From Histomonas meleagridis (lineage: Eukaryota; Parabasalia; Tritrichomonadida; Dientamoebidae), in assembly GCA_020186115.1 (NCBI GenBank), contig WSYJ01000001.1:992001-1056000 (forward strand): 64,000 nt of DNA, written 5' to 3'. This document shows, piece by piece, positions 20,381 to 29,383 of the stretch; position 1 is the stretch's first letter, and every line of letters begins with the position of its first letter. A program made the position numbers and the translations under genes. The notes beneath the pieces are model-generated. The model was not told the origin of the DNA. It worked only from the letters and a program-made list of their open reading frames with translations, and searched no databases.

Positions 20381-23052
20381 TTATTGATCAATTAAGCTTA
20401 ATTTCTTTGTGATTAAATCAACAATTTCAAAGTTCCCTTTCTGTGTTGCAACCTTAAGTGCTGTATTCAATATTTTAATGAAACATCAAATATTTTTTCT
20501 AAATATAAAATAATTTATATAAATATAAAGTACATTTAACAAATATCTTTGGCATTAATATCAACTCCTTCTTGTTCAAGAAGTAATTTAATAATTCCTA
20601 ACTGTGAATATTCAGTTGCAACAATGAGAACAGTTTTAAATAATTTCATTAAACTCCAAATATTAATTAAATTCATTAAATTTATAAAACAAAAATTATA
20701 ATTAAATAAAAAATATCTCTGGCATTTATATCCAAATTCTTTTTAGTAAGAAATAGTTTCATAATATCAATGTTTCCATTTACAGCTACTTTCATAAATG
20801 CTGTTTTGAAAGAATCAAAAAAATACCAAATAAAAATTTTAAATATCTAATTAATTATCCAAACTTGAAACATTAAAATCATATGTCTTTAGCATTAATA
20901 TCAATTCCTTCATGTTCAAGAAGTAATTTAACTACTTCCTTATGATTACAATACGATGCTTGCATAAGTGGTGTCCAAAATGATTTGAACAATTTCCAAA
21001 TATTATTTTGAAATATAACATTATTATATCAAAATTTGAATATAAATCAAAAACATCTGTATCATTTATGCCAATTCCTTCTTTATGAAGAAGTAATTTT
21101 GTTAATTCTGTTAACCCATATTTTGCTGCATTTAAGAGTATTGTATCATATAATTTATTTAAATTCCGAAAATTACTTTGAAACATAATATCATTTTTAC
21201 AAACTTTGAATAAAATAAATTAACATCTTTAATATTTACTTCAATTCCATCTTGCTCAAGGAGTAATTTAATTATCTTAGTTCCATTAGAGTATGGAACT
21301 AGCAATAATGCTGTATTAAATAATTTAATCAAACTCCAAATATCATTTATAAAATAAAAATATTTTAATGTAACATTATACATAATAAACAAAAATCTTG
21401 TTCATTGATTTTAATTCCATCTTGTTTAAGAAGTAGTTCAACTATTTCAGTATTTCCTTTTTTAGATGCAAACATAAGTGCGTTCAGAAATAATTCATAT
21501 AAATTTTAAATAAAAATAATATATATCAATTAATTAAAGCATATAATATTTACATCATTAATATTAAATTTATATTGATCAATAAATATTTTTACAATTT
21601 CAATGTTTCCTCCTTCAGCTGCAAACATAAATGCTGTTGTAAACACTTTGAATAAAATCCATTTATTTTTAATAAACAAAAAATAAAATTTATATATCCT
21701 AAAAAATTAAATTAAATATCTTTATCATAAATGTTAATTTCCTCTTGCTGAAGTAAATATTTAAATACTTCTACGTTACCACGTTTTGCTGCTTTCATAA
21801 GTGCTGTTTGAAATGATTTAAATATATTTGCAAAAATATTTTATAAAAGAAATAAATCAAGTAAATTCATATTTGTGGAATTTACATCAACATGTTTTTC
21901 TTCAAGAAGATATTTAACGAGTTCAATATTTCCTGATTTAGAAGCATAAACTAAAATATCACTTGGAATATCATTTTTAAGGAAATGTTTTACAAGAAAT
22001 ATATTACCTATTTTTGCTGACAGATTAATAATATTTTTATCAGTTTTCATCTTTTTGCTTTCTAAAAATGAAATAAATAAATTATTATCATGTTTAATCG
22101 AACAAACTCCAAGATCAGCAAATTTTTTGATTCTTGAAATCTTTTTATTATAAAGATACTGGAAAATTTCATCACGATGAAATTCAATTGCTATTTCATA
22201 TGAACCTTCAAAAGATATTTGCTTTTGTTCACATAAATGAAATATTTCAAGATTCCCACCAGCAACAGCATATTTACCTGTATTTGTTAAATCAGAATTT
22301 TTCATAAGTAAATATTTAAAACATTTAACTGATCCAAAAAATGCTGCATAATCAATTAATGAAACATTTTCTTTATTTATAAATGAACAGATTTCATAAA
22401 GTGATGGCTCAATTGTTTGATTAAAATCAAAATTTATTTGTGATGTTATTTCTTGAAGTTTATCTACTTCATCATTTCGAATTATTTTCGCAAATTCATT
22501 CGGATTATGTCCTTCTTTAACATATTCTTTATGTAGTTCCCAATCATTCTTTGAAAGCTCTTCATAATTATCATAAAAATATTTTCCTAATGGAGATTCA
22601 GGTCTTAACCCAAATATTTCATCAGTTGTTTTATAATGTGCAAAAAATAAAGTGCTTCTGTTTTTGGCTATATTGGATGGAATAATATTTGCTTCAGTCA
22701 TCATTTCAATAAAATAATTTGATTCATTTGTTTTTAAATGAAGAAGAAAATGTAAAAAAATATCGATTATTTTGTAATTTGATTTCATGTCATCTTCTTT
22801 TTGATTCAACACTTTAATAAACTGAATACAAATACTGATGTCTTTCATTTGACTCTTAAAAAATTTATAAAGTAATCTTGAAATTGAAAGATTAAAAGAA
22901 TAAAAAAAATTTTCATCAAATGATTCCAATAAGGATTCTATTGACATTTCAATGTTAAATTCATTTAAAGCAAAAATAACTTCTTCAATATGCTGTATTC
23001 CTTGGAGATACTTATTTTTATTCAGGCTTGCTTTGGGAACCATGGTTGACAT
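20381..23052 (-). CDS. DUF3447/ankyrin protein with split ankyrin array (array C)
   Basis: The N-terminal part is 403 residues from the ATG at 23052 (MSTMVPKASLNKNK), which aligns with the start of the array B protein. The frame open to TTG 23145 is extra. TCATTT at 23074-23079 is a good Inr 25 nt upstream. DUF3447 is clear at residues about 225-300 (LIDYAAFFGSVKCFKYLLM; YAVAGGNLEIFHLCEQ). The first frame stops at 21841. Nine more ankyrin modules follow, each open, with T-A/P/V/I-L starts and NAKD-like ends. Gaps between modules are 63, 80, 64, then 80 nt six times. The last module ends KKLSLIDQ-stop at 20381. The 63-nt gap is in frame apart from one TAA. A scaffold or binding role is inferred from the family. 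Confidence 0.6.
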
Positions 23053-23503
23053 CGAAAAAATAAATTGAGTAATAAATGATCGTTTATTGCAGCTATGACA
23101 CGTAGCCGGGTGCTCCAGTGCTTTAAATTTTTTATTGAATGCCAATTAGTAGATGAAACTTGTAACACAAGTTGTATATTACTTCTCACAATGAGCTAAT
23201 GCATATGTGTTCTAGCCTTTTTTTTCCATCTTGGTTTTTTGTGTTAAATTAAATTATTTCAAAAATTAATGCGATATGATAAATTGCTTAAAAATAATTA
23301 ATAACTAGGATTTGTTTCGTTAAGTTATCTTACTTAAAATAATGATTTTGGTAAATTCTCTTGCAAAGAAGTAAATGCAAATAGCTGTATTAATTTCAAA
23401 AGATCCATCAATAATTGTAATTAAAATGGAATAAGGAGGCCAATATTACAATATTAATAAGTTCATTTTCAAAATCATTAACACAAATGATTATTTAAAG
23501 TTT
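23053..23503. other. Intergenic region
   Basis: Upstream region of the array C gene and downstream region of the histone-like gene. Apart from the Inr-like motif nothing is recognised. Confidence 0.5.
23074..23079 (-). promoter_or_regulatory. Inr-like motif of the array C gene
   Basis: TCATTT on the minus strand fits the trichomonad initiator TCA(+1)YTW. The implied start is 25 nt before the ATG at 23052 and inside the alternative longer frame, which argues for the shorter protein. Confidence 0.5.
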
Positions 23504-24205
23504 TTATTCAAAAGTAACTGGCTTAGAGATGCGTCCAGAGAGAGTTATAATTGCTTTCTTTTCTGGCTCTTTGACTTCAACAACTTTCTTTGGCTTTTTC
23601 TCAGGACGAAGTATCTTCTTTCTTTTGACAGTCTTTTCTGGCGCAATTGAGTTTAATCCTTTATGCGTAAATGTGTAGGAATCCTTTTTTGCTTTCAATA
23701 ACTTCTTTTCTTTGAGCGATTCAAGAGCCTTCTTTGTTCTTTTAGGTATAACTGTATATAATCCTTTGTCCATATAATCAAGCAAATACTGTTTAACCTT
23801 TGTAGAGCTAACATATTGTTTTTCTTCAGTTTTAAGATTGAATATTGCTTCAGCGACCCATTGTTCATAAAGATTTACCTTTATTGCTTTTGAATCCTTC
23901 TTGATAACCTTTTTCACTTTCTTTTCCTTTGTTTGAACTTTCTTAACTGGCTTTTTGGATTTGGTATCTGACTTCTTGATGACTTTCTTTGTTGTTTTTG
24001 TAACTTTTTTGACAATCCTCTTTGTGGTTCCTGCTTTTTTTGAACTTGATTTCTTTGTTTTTGTATCTTTCTTTGGAAGTTTCTTATCAGCCGTTAATTT
24101 TTCTTTTTTTGGGCTAACTCTTGATTTTTTTGTTTTTCCTGTGGCTTCCTTCTTTCCCTTTTGTTCCTTTTCTTCTTTCTTGGCTTTATTCTTTTCTTCT
24201 GGCAT
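23504..24205 (-). CDS. Linker histone H1-like protein
   Basis: 233 residues from the ATG at 24205 (MPEEKNKAKKEEK). The frame extends to TTG 24298 but the upstream part is not basic. Residues 1-110 are a lysine-rich tail with KKxxKK, PKKxK and TKK repeats. Residues about 113-180 (LYEQWVAEAIFNLKTEEKQYVSSTKVKQYLLDY ... ALESLKEKKLLKAKKDSYTFTHKG) fit the H1/H5 winged helix: helix, helix, recognition helix, then a lysine-rich wing. A second basic tail follows. The layout basic tail, globular domain, basic tail is that of metazoan-type H1, which binds linker DNA at nucleosomes. Many protists have only the basic tail, so the globular domain is notable. Another winged-helix chromatin protein is the alternative. 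Confidence 0.7.
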   Translation of the reverse strand: MPEEKNKAKKEEKEQKGKKEATGKTKKSRVSPKKEKLTADKKLPKKDTKTKKSSSKKAGTTKRIVKKVTKTTKKVIKKSDTKSKKPVKKVQTKEKKVKKVIKKDSKAIKVNLYEQWVAEAIFNLKTEEKQYVSSTKVKQYLLDYMDKGLYTVIPKRTKKALESLKEKKLLKAKKDSYTFTHKGLNSIAPEKTVKRKKILRPEKKPKKVVEVKEPEKKAIITLSGRISKPVTFE

Positions 24206-24504
24206 GAATGTATGAACTGAAATTTGCCGCCATTTTTGAACGCGTTCAATTAACCCGGCAAAAACCACTTTTATAAGAATTTTCTGAAATATATACAATA
24301 TTGTAAGCGCCGATTTTGTGGGCTCTCAAATCGAGATTATCATTTATGCTTGTTGACACTTATAAAATATTATATTAATAAAAAATGAAAACATAAATTC
24401 CTTTTTCTTATACAGTCGAAAAAAAGTTGAATATTAATCATTTGCTTATAGCTGAAGTTTTTTTATAAAAAAAAAGATTTATATCAAATTTATATTTAAA
24501 CAAA

Positions 24505-25473
24505 TTATCGAATTTTATATTCTTGTATGAAATCATATCCATCAACATTATACTTAATAGTAACATCTTGGTCTCTGAAATTTTTTTCATTTGGTTTCAT
24601 CATAAATCTTCCTTCAATTATGGTATCTGTTGTTAATTTAACAGGTCGTTCAAGATAAAAAATAGTTTGTGACCAATGTGTTGGCTCTTCAAATGGTGAT
24701 GTTGATAACATAATTGTTTCTTCTTTACCTTCAAACAATACATCAAACCAAACAACAAAGCCATAAAGTGAAGTGGATTCGAGCGAAGTTAGTGAAAAAG
24801 TCGCATCAATTGAAAGATCATTTTCAGAGACTTTGTTTAAATCAAACTCAATGAGCTTTGAGTCATCAGTCACAATTTGTTTCTCAGGACATACCTCAAT
24901 AACGGGCTCGTGGACAGCCCACTGCTTGACAGGTTCAAGGTTAAAACCGCAGAAATCTTCCCAATATAGGAATTTACGATGGTAAAAAATCTTATCTTCG
25001 ATACCAGTAATAAACATACTAGCTCGTGTTGGGTACATAGTTCCTCCCTCTTTTAAATATTTATCACGTGCAAAAATAACAGAATTGAGCATAGATTCAT
25101 AGAGGAGACAATAACCCATCCATTCGCTAATTATGACATCAACCTTTTCTGGGATAGAAGCTTCTTCGATTGTGGTTTGAAGAAGAATAATTTGATTTGA
25201 ATAACCATTTTTTTCTATAATCTTTTTTGCATAATTTCCGATTGTTGATTTTTCAACTGCATAAACTTTCTTTGCACCACATTTTGCTGCAAATAGTGAA
25301 AGAATTCCTGTTCCACATCCAACATCAAGAATAACTTTATCTTTGAACATTGCTGGATTATCTAAAATTGCTTTTTGATAAGAAATTGTTCGAACCTTGT
25401 CACTGAGCATTTCTCTGTGTATTCCAAAATGTGCATAACTATCAAAATAATATGAATCCTTTTCTTGTTCCAT
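24505..25473 (-). CDS. PRMT1: Type I protein arginine N-methyltransferase (PRMT1-like)
   Basis: 322 residues from the ATG at 25473 (MEQEKDSYYFDSYAHFGIHREML), which matches the usual PRMT1 start of its core. The longer frame begins at TTG. The SAM-binding motif I is VILDVGCGTGILSLF (residues 47-61), with the acidic AVEKS after it. The double-E loop is SEWMGYCLLYESML (Glu117 and Glu126). The THW loop is PTHWSQTIFYL. All catalytic residues are present, so it should transfer methyl groups from S-adenosylmethionine to arginines of histones and RNA-binding proteins. An Inr-like TCACTT lies 18-21 nt before the ATG. It shares a 98-bp divergent promoter with the next gene. Confidence 0.93.
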   Translation of the reverse strand: MEQEKDSYYFDSYAHFGIHREMLSDKVRTISYQKAILDNPAMFKDKVILDVGCGTGILSLFAAKCGAKKVYAVEKSTIGNYAKKIIEKNGYSNQIILLQTTIEEASIPEKVDVIISEWMGYCLLYESMLNSVIFARDKYLKEGGTMYPTRASMFITGIEDKIFYHRKFLYWEDFCGFNLEPVKQWAVHEPVIEVCPEKQIVTDDSKLIEFDLNKVSENDLSIDATFSLTSLESTSLYGFVVWFDVLFEGKEETIMLSTSPFEEPTHWSQTIFYLERPVKLTTDTIIEGRFMMKPNEKNFRDQDVTIKYNVDGYDFIQEYKIR

Positions 25474-25488
25474 CCAACTGGAAATGTC

Positions 25489-25494
25489 AAGTGA
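25489..25494 (-). promoter_or_regulatory. Inr-like motif of the PRMT gene
   Basis: TCACTT on the minus strand, predicted start A at 25492, 18 nt before the ATG. It matches the trichomonad Inr consensus and settles the choice of start. Confidence 0.5.
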
Positions 25495-25571
25495 AATTTT
25501 CCCTGTCACTTTTAAAAATTCATAGGAAAACGTTAACCTTCGAAACAAGAAAAATTAAAACCCAAATTTAA

Positions 25572-26957
25572 ATGAACTTACATAACTATAAAAAATCACA
25601 ACTCAAATCACGTTTTACAAAAACAAAGGTAGAGGACAATGAGGTAGAAGTACTTGATCAAAATTTAGAATTTCAAATATTTTCTTTTGTCTCTGATTTT
25701 ATTAAAGCATATGAATCATCTAAAATTAACCTTGAAACACTCACTACAAAAGAGTTTCTCAACAATTTAAACAATTCAAACATGTCAATTCCATTCATTC
25801 AAAAAATTGCTGACTCCAATTTTTTTCAATATTGCATAGATACCATTAAGCGACACCCAGATTCACATCTTGTTGATTTAGTTATTCGGACTTTTTCAAT
25901 ATTTTGTGATTCTTGTTCCAAATATTTACAAATTTTATCCAACCATGGTTTTTATGATGTTATTATTTCTACACTTCGCAACCCCCAATATTCTCTTTTT
26001 TGTATTCAGCATTCTATTTTTATTTTGAGGAAATTTCTTGAATTTTCATTAAACATTTCTCAACTCACCAAATTTAACATTTCACTTTTTGAACCCATTC
26101 TTAAACGGTGTTTAAATCCACGATCTCCTGAGAAAGATAGCTTAGAATGTGTTGATGAAATACTTAGTTTTTTATCAAAGTATTCAGAAAATAAACTTAA
26201 CGCAGACGTTTCTTCTCTTTGTATTCGTTTTCTAACAGCAGGACTTCATTTTAATAATGAAAATATTCACAGAAAAGTTTCAACAATTTTAAAAAACTTA
26301 ATTCAACATAGTAATTTCGATATAAATTTTTTTTATGAATCTGGTCTTAATCAATTTGTTGAACAAAAATTTCTAATATTTCCAACTGATTTATTTATAT
26401 TTTTCGTCGAGTTAAAAACGAAATTTCCAGATTTTATTATAAGTTTTCCAATTGATAATTTATTTGACTTTATTTATGATAATCCAAACTCAGATGAATC
26501 ACTTTATTCTTTATATACATTAAATATTATTTTAAGAAATGATCAATCAATTCTTAATCATCCAAAAATGGAAAATATTCCAATTTGTATTGTCGATAAT
26601 TTTCCGATTTCTTCGTTAAGATTTAAAAGAATTTCATTGCTTTTGTTATGTGATATTATTAAATTTAAGCCTGATGTTGTTTTTAATTATGTTGACTTAT
26701 ATTCTTTTACTTCTTTAACAATTGATATGTTGGATAATTGCGGTACAAACGAATTAATCAAATGCGCTTTGTCGGCAATGATTTCAATTCTCGAATATAT
26801 GCAAAATATTGGAATGCCACATGAAACAATAGAAGAATTTGTTGCTACTGAATGTATACAAACAAGTTACCAAAATTGCTTACAAGAAACAAATCCAATG
26901 AATAATTCGATTGACGATTTATTTGTTTCAAAGTTCGCACAATATTTTCAAAGTTAA
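25572..26957 (+). CDS. Helical-repeat (armadillo/HEAT-like) protein of unknown function
   Basis: 461 residues from an ATG, with the start region lysine-rich (HNYKKSQLKSRFTKTK). The rest is a run of amphipathic helices in pairs (LVDLVIRTFSIFCDSC; FCIQHSIFILRKFLEF; LKCALSAMISILEYM-like), as in armadillo or HEAT solenoids. The opening basic segment followed by solenoid is reminiscent of importin-alpha, but no NLS-binding WxxxN array is visible. Probably a protein-interaction scaffold. It is divergent from PRMT with only 98 bp between the two ATGs. Confidence 0.55.
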   Translation: MNLHNYKKSQLKSRFTKTKVEDNEVEVLDQNLEFQIFSFVSDFIKAYESSKINLETLTTKEFLNNLNNSNMSIPFIQKIADSNFFQYCIDTIKRHPDSHLVDLVIRTFSIFCDSCSKYLQILSNHGFYDVIISTLRNPQYSLFCIQHSIFILRKFLEFSLNISQLTKFNISLFEPILKRCLNPRSPEKDSLECVDEILSFLSKYSENKLNADVSSLCIRFLTAGLHFNNENIHRKVSTILKNLIQHSNFDINFFYESGLNQFVEQKFLIFPTDLFIFFVELKTKFPDFIISFPIDNLFDFIYDNPNSDESLYSLYTLNIILRNDQSILNHPKMENIPICIVDNFPISSLRFKRISLLLLCDIIKFKPDVVFNYVDLYSFTSLTIDMLDNCGTNELIKCALSAMISILEYMQNIGMPHETIEEFVATECIQTSYQNCLQETNPMNNSIDDLFVSKFAQYFQS

Positions 26958-27019
26958 ACTTATCCTCTCAAAAAGTGGACGTTTCTGATCTTTATTAATT
27001 TTCTTATCGTACAATAGAA

Positions 27020-27026
27020 AACGGTC
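27020..27026 (+). promoter_or_regulatory. AACGGTC, possible Myb-type site
   Basis: It lies 58-64 nt before the ATG of the prenyltransferase gene. The heptamer recurs at 10466, 33350 and 62346, and AACGGT followed by C at 7591. YAACGG fits the Myb recognition core. A functional role is inferred only. Confidence 0.3.
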
Positions 27027-27083
27027 GTTCGAACAAAATGTGAAATGAAATGTTAACTTTTTGCGTGAACGAACGTTAAAATA

Positions 27084-28244
27084 ATGGAAGAGGCCAAAAC
27101 TCCATACCAAACTTTTGATGAGAAGTGGAAAACTGATGATGAAGGAGTTGAAACATTAACGACAATTTCACAAAAATCAAATGAAAGCTCGATTTTATCA
27201 TATCTTGAAAAGAAAAGAATAATATTAAAAGAACAGCACATTAAATATGCTAAAAAGATATATTCACGCACTGAAAAGTCAAGTGGATCGAGTGAAACTT
27301 TTAGTCTTTGGAAGGCACCATACACTCTTTTTCCTCTTCGCATTCTTCAATATGATGGAGAAGATATGCCACAAATTCTCTCTTCAATAACCAACTATCT
27401 AAGATCTCACATTGATATTGATGGAGACTTTTCAGGTATGTATTATGATAATTCACATTTAGTTACAAATTATGGCGTTACCATGGCTATTGCTCTCATT
27501 GGAACCGAGGAAGCATACGAGCTTGTGGATAGGCAGAAAACTTATGATGTTTTGCTTTCTCTTAAGCTTCCCAATGGATCTTTCCGAACAACTAAAGGAA
27601 TGGAAAGTGACATCAGGTCCACATTTACAGCACTTCTTATTGCTTATTCGTATAATATTCTTACACCAGAACTTATTGAAGGTGTTGAAGAATTCATTTT
27701 GAGCTGTAAAAATTTTGATGGTGGCTTTTCTCCATGTCCTAATTATGAATCACATGGAGGGTATCTTCATTGCGGAGTTGGCGCCATGAAAATCCTCGGC
27801 AAACTTGATAAGCTGAATTTGCCTGCCATCATCAGGTGGATCACCGATAGACAAGTCACTTTTAGTGGCGGTTTTCAGGGGCGCCCCAATAAATTGGTCG
27901 ATAGCTGTTATTCATGGTGGGTTGGCACTGCAGCTCGTATCATTGCAGATCACCTTGGAATCGAACCATTTTGGAATGAGAGTGCTATGACTGATTATGT
28001 AACAATGTCAGCGCAATCTATTTTTGGAGGTTTCTTGGATCATAGACCTTCAACGACTGATCCATTCCACACAATGTATGGCTTCGCTGGGTTGTGCGTT
28101 TGTGGGCTTAGAAGTATTGGAGAAGGAGAAGAAAGGGTTGATCTTCCTGAAGTTGATACAATGTTATGTTGTCCAAAAGATCTTGTTGAAAAGATGCATA
28201 AGTACTTCTATTCGAAGCCATTCGTCCCTAAAAGTAATCAATAA
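27084..28244 (+). CDS. Protein prenyltransferase beta subunit (farnesyl- or geranylgeranyltransferase type I)
   Basis: 386 residues. It carries the QW-type alpha-alpha barrel repeats: NGSFRTT, DGGFSPCPNYESHGGYLHCG, SGGFQGRPNKLVDSCYSWWVG and GGFLDHRPSTTDPFHTMYGFAGL. The zinc ligands are all present: Asp273 and Cys275 in KLVDSCYSW, and His329 in DPFHTMYG. The enzyme adds an isoprenoid to C-terminal CaaX cysteines of small GTPases and needs an alpha subunit, which is not in this window. GFQGRxNKLVD favours farnesyltransferase, while the DPFHT and SWWV segments also resemble the geranylgeranyl enzymes, so the isoprenoid is left open. Confidence 0.88.
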   Translation: MEEAKTPYQTFDEKWKTDDEGVETLTTISQKSNESSILSYLEKKRIILKEQHIKYAKKIYSRTEKSSGSSETFSLWKAPYTLFPLRILQYDGEDMPQILSSITNYLRSHIDIDGDFSGMYYDNSHLVTNYGVTMAIALIGTEEAYELVDRQKTYDVLLSLKLPNGSFRTTKGMESDIRSTFTALLIAYSYNILTPELIEGVEEFILSCKNFDGGFSPCPNYESHGGYLHCGVGAMKILGKLDKLNLPAIIRWITDRQVTFSGGFQGRPNKLVDSCYSWWVGTAARIIADHLGIEPFWNESAMTDYVTMSAQSIFGGFLDHRPSTTDPFHTMYGFAGLCVCGLRSIGEGEERVDLPEVDTMLCCPKDLVEKMHKYFYSKPFVPKSNQ

Positions 28245-28498
28245 ACTTTTGTTGTTTCAATTATTCTTCATGTTATAATGTGAATTTCCAAATTTGATAT
28301 CAAAAATTTGTTGAAGTATGGAATCAATTCATATAGGAATACTAAATATTCCTAATGAGCACTATCTAATTAAAATAAATAACTTCTTATACGTTCATAA
28401 AACTTTTTTTAGTTTCAAAAGACTCATCAAGTTGGTATATAAAATGATTGAAGTAATGTATCAAATTTTAAAAAACGATTGAATATTTATTCATTTAC
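28245..28498. other. Convergent intergenic region
   Basis: About 250 bp between convergent genes, AT-rich, with no recognised element. Confidence 0.4.
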
Positions 28499-29301
28499 TG
28501 AATTGATTTATGCGCTTCTGTTGGATCGTAAAGCTTTGATACCATTTCAATAACATTTGTGTTGGCAACACCATTTCCAAAATAAAAATTACAAAAATCA
28601 GTCTGGCGAACATCAAAAACAAACCCTGGCCAACGCAGGGAGCGCATCTGTATTTCATCATTTTCACCTGTGAATGAAAATGACCATTCTGTCAAATCGA
28701 TAAGCTGATCTAAAAAATCTGTTGCGGGGTTGGAAAGAGACTTTTCAAGTGGTGTCATTTCCTTCTTTCGTGGACGCCAGTGACGGAAATTCTTGAGATT
28801 GTGGACATCTTTGATTTGGATTCCATTCCAAAGAGGATTTAGAAGAACATTGTCAAGAGCTGTTTGTATAACATATCCACGTGGAATCAGAAAACAATTT
28901 TCAAATATATCAGAAACAATTGAAGAGAGACGGATTTCTTCGTTTATAATACGACCTGATGATAATGTAAACTCGCTGATAAGCGAACCTGTAAGAGGGG
29001 TTTTAAGTTCGATGGCTTCGTTTTTTGTTTCAATATCAACCCCACATAATGAAAACCATGTAATTGTATCTTGAGAACAATAAAAGATGGAAGGAATGTA
29101 ATTATTAACTTCTGTTGAAAAAGCAATATAATAATCTTTGTCTAAAGCAAGGATTTTACCCAAGAAAAACATTGAATCACTTTTCATTTGATTTTGTAAA
29201 AGACGAAGCGAGCACATAATTCGAATGGCTTCAACTTGTGATAGTGTCATCCCTTGATTAGGGATTTCTTCAATGAAATCAGCTAAACGCCCAATTTCCA
29301 T
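28495..29301 (-). CDS. RSPH9: Radial spoke head protein 9 homologue
   Basis: 268 residues from the ATG at 29301 (MEIGRLADFIEE); the frame extends to a GTG at 29325. Length is close to RSPH9 of animals and algae (about 270). The shared landmarks appear in order: FFLGKILALDKDYYIAF, CSQDTITWFSLCGV, EEIRLSSIVSDI, IPRGY, LEKSLSNPATDFLDQL and RSLRWPGFVFDV followed by YFGNGVANTN. RSPH9 sits in the heads of axonemal radial spokes, which relay signals from the central pair to the dyneins. Its presence indicates a motile 9+2 flagellum. It shares an 82-bp divergent promoter with an RCC1-like gene. Confidence 0.88.
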   Translation of the reverse strand: MEIGRLADFIEEIPNQGMTLSQVEAIRIMCSLRLLQNQMKSDSMFFLGKILALDKDYYIAFSTEVNNYIPSIFYCSQDTITWFSLCGVDIETKNEAIELKTPLTGSLISEFTLSSGRIINEEIRLSSIVSDIFENCFLIPRGYVIQTALDNVLLNPLWNGIQIKDVHNLKNFRHWRPRKKEMTPLEKSLSNPATDFLDQLIDLTEWSFSFTGENDEIQMRSLRWPGFVFDVRQTDFCNFYFGNGVANTNVIEMVSKLYDPTEAHKSIQ

Positions 29302-29321
29302 CTTTAGATAACGTATTAAAG

Positions 29322-29327
29322 TCACTT
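29322..29327 (+). promoter_or_regulatory. Inr-like TCACTT between RSPH9 and the RCC1-like gene
   Basis: It lies 57-62 nt before the plus-strand ATG at 29384. The distance is longer than at other genes here, so it may not be the used start. Confidence 0.25.
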
Positions 29328-29383
29328 TTCATGTTTTCTGGGTGCCCCAAATCTTGAAACCAGTTTCGGCGGTTTTATAAAAA

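Noticed and set aside
23053-23145. N-terminal extension of the array C protein
   Set aside because: It begins with TTG, is absent from the array B relative and holds the Inr-like motif.
25474-25548. N-terminal extension of the PRMT
   Set aside because: It begins with TTG; the conserved PRMT1 start follows the ATG at 25473 and an Inr lies in the extension.
27053-27343. Minus-strand frame over the start of the prenyltransferase gene
   Set aside because: Antisense shadow of a well-supported gene.
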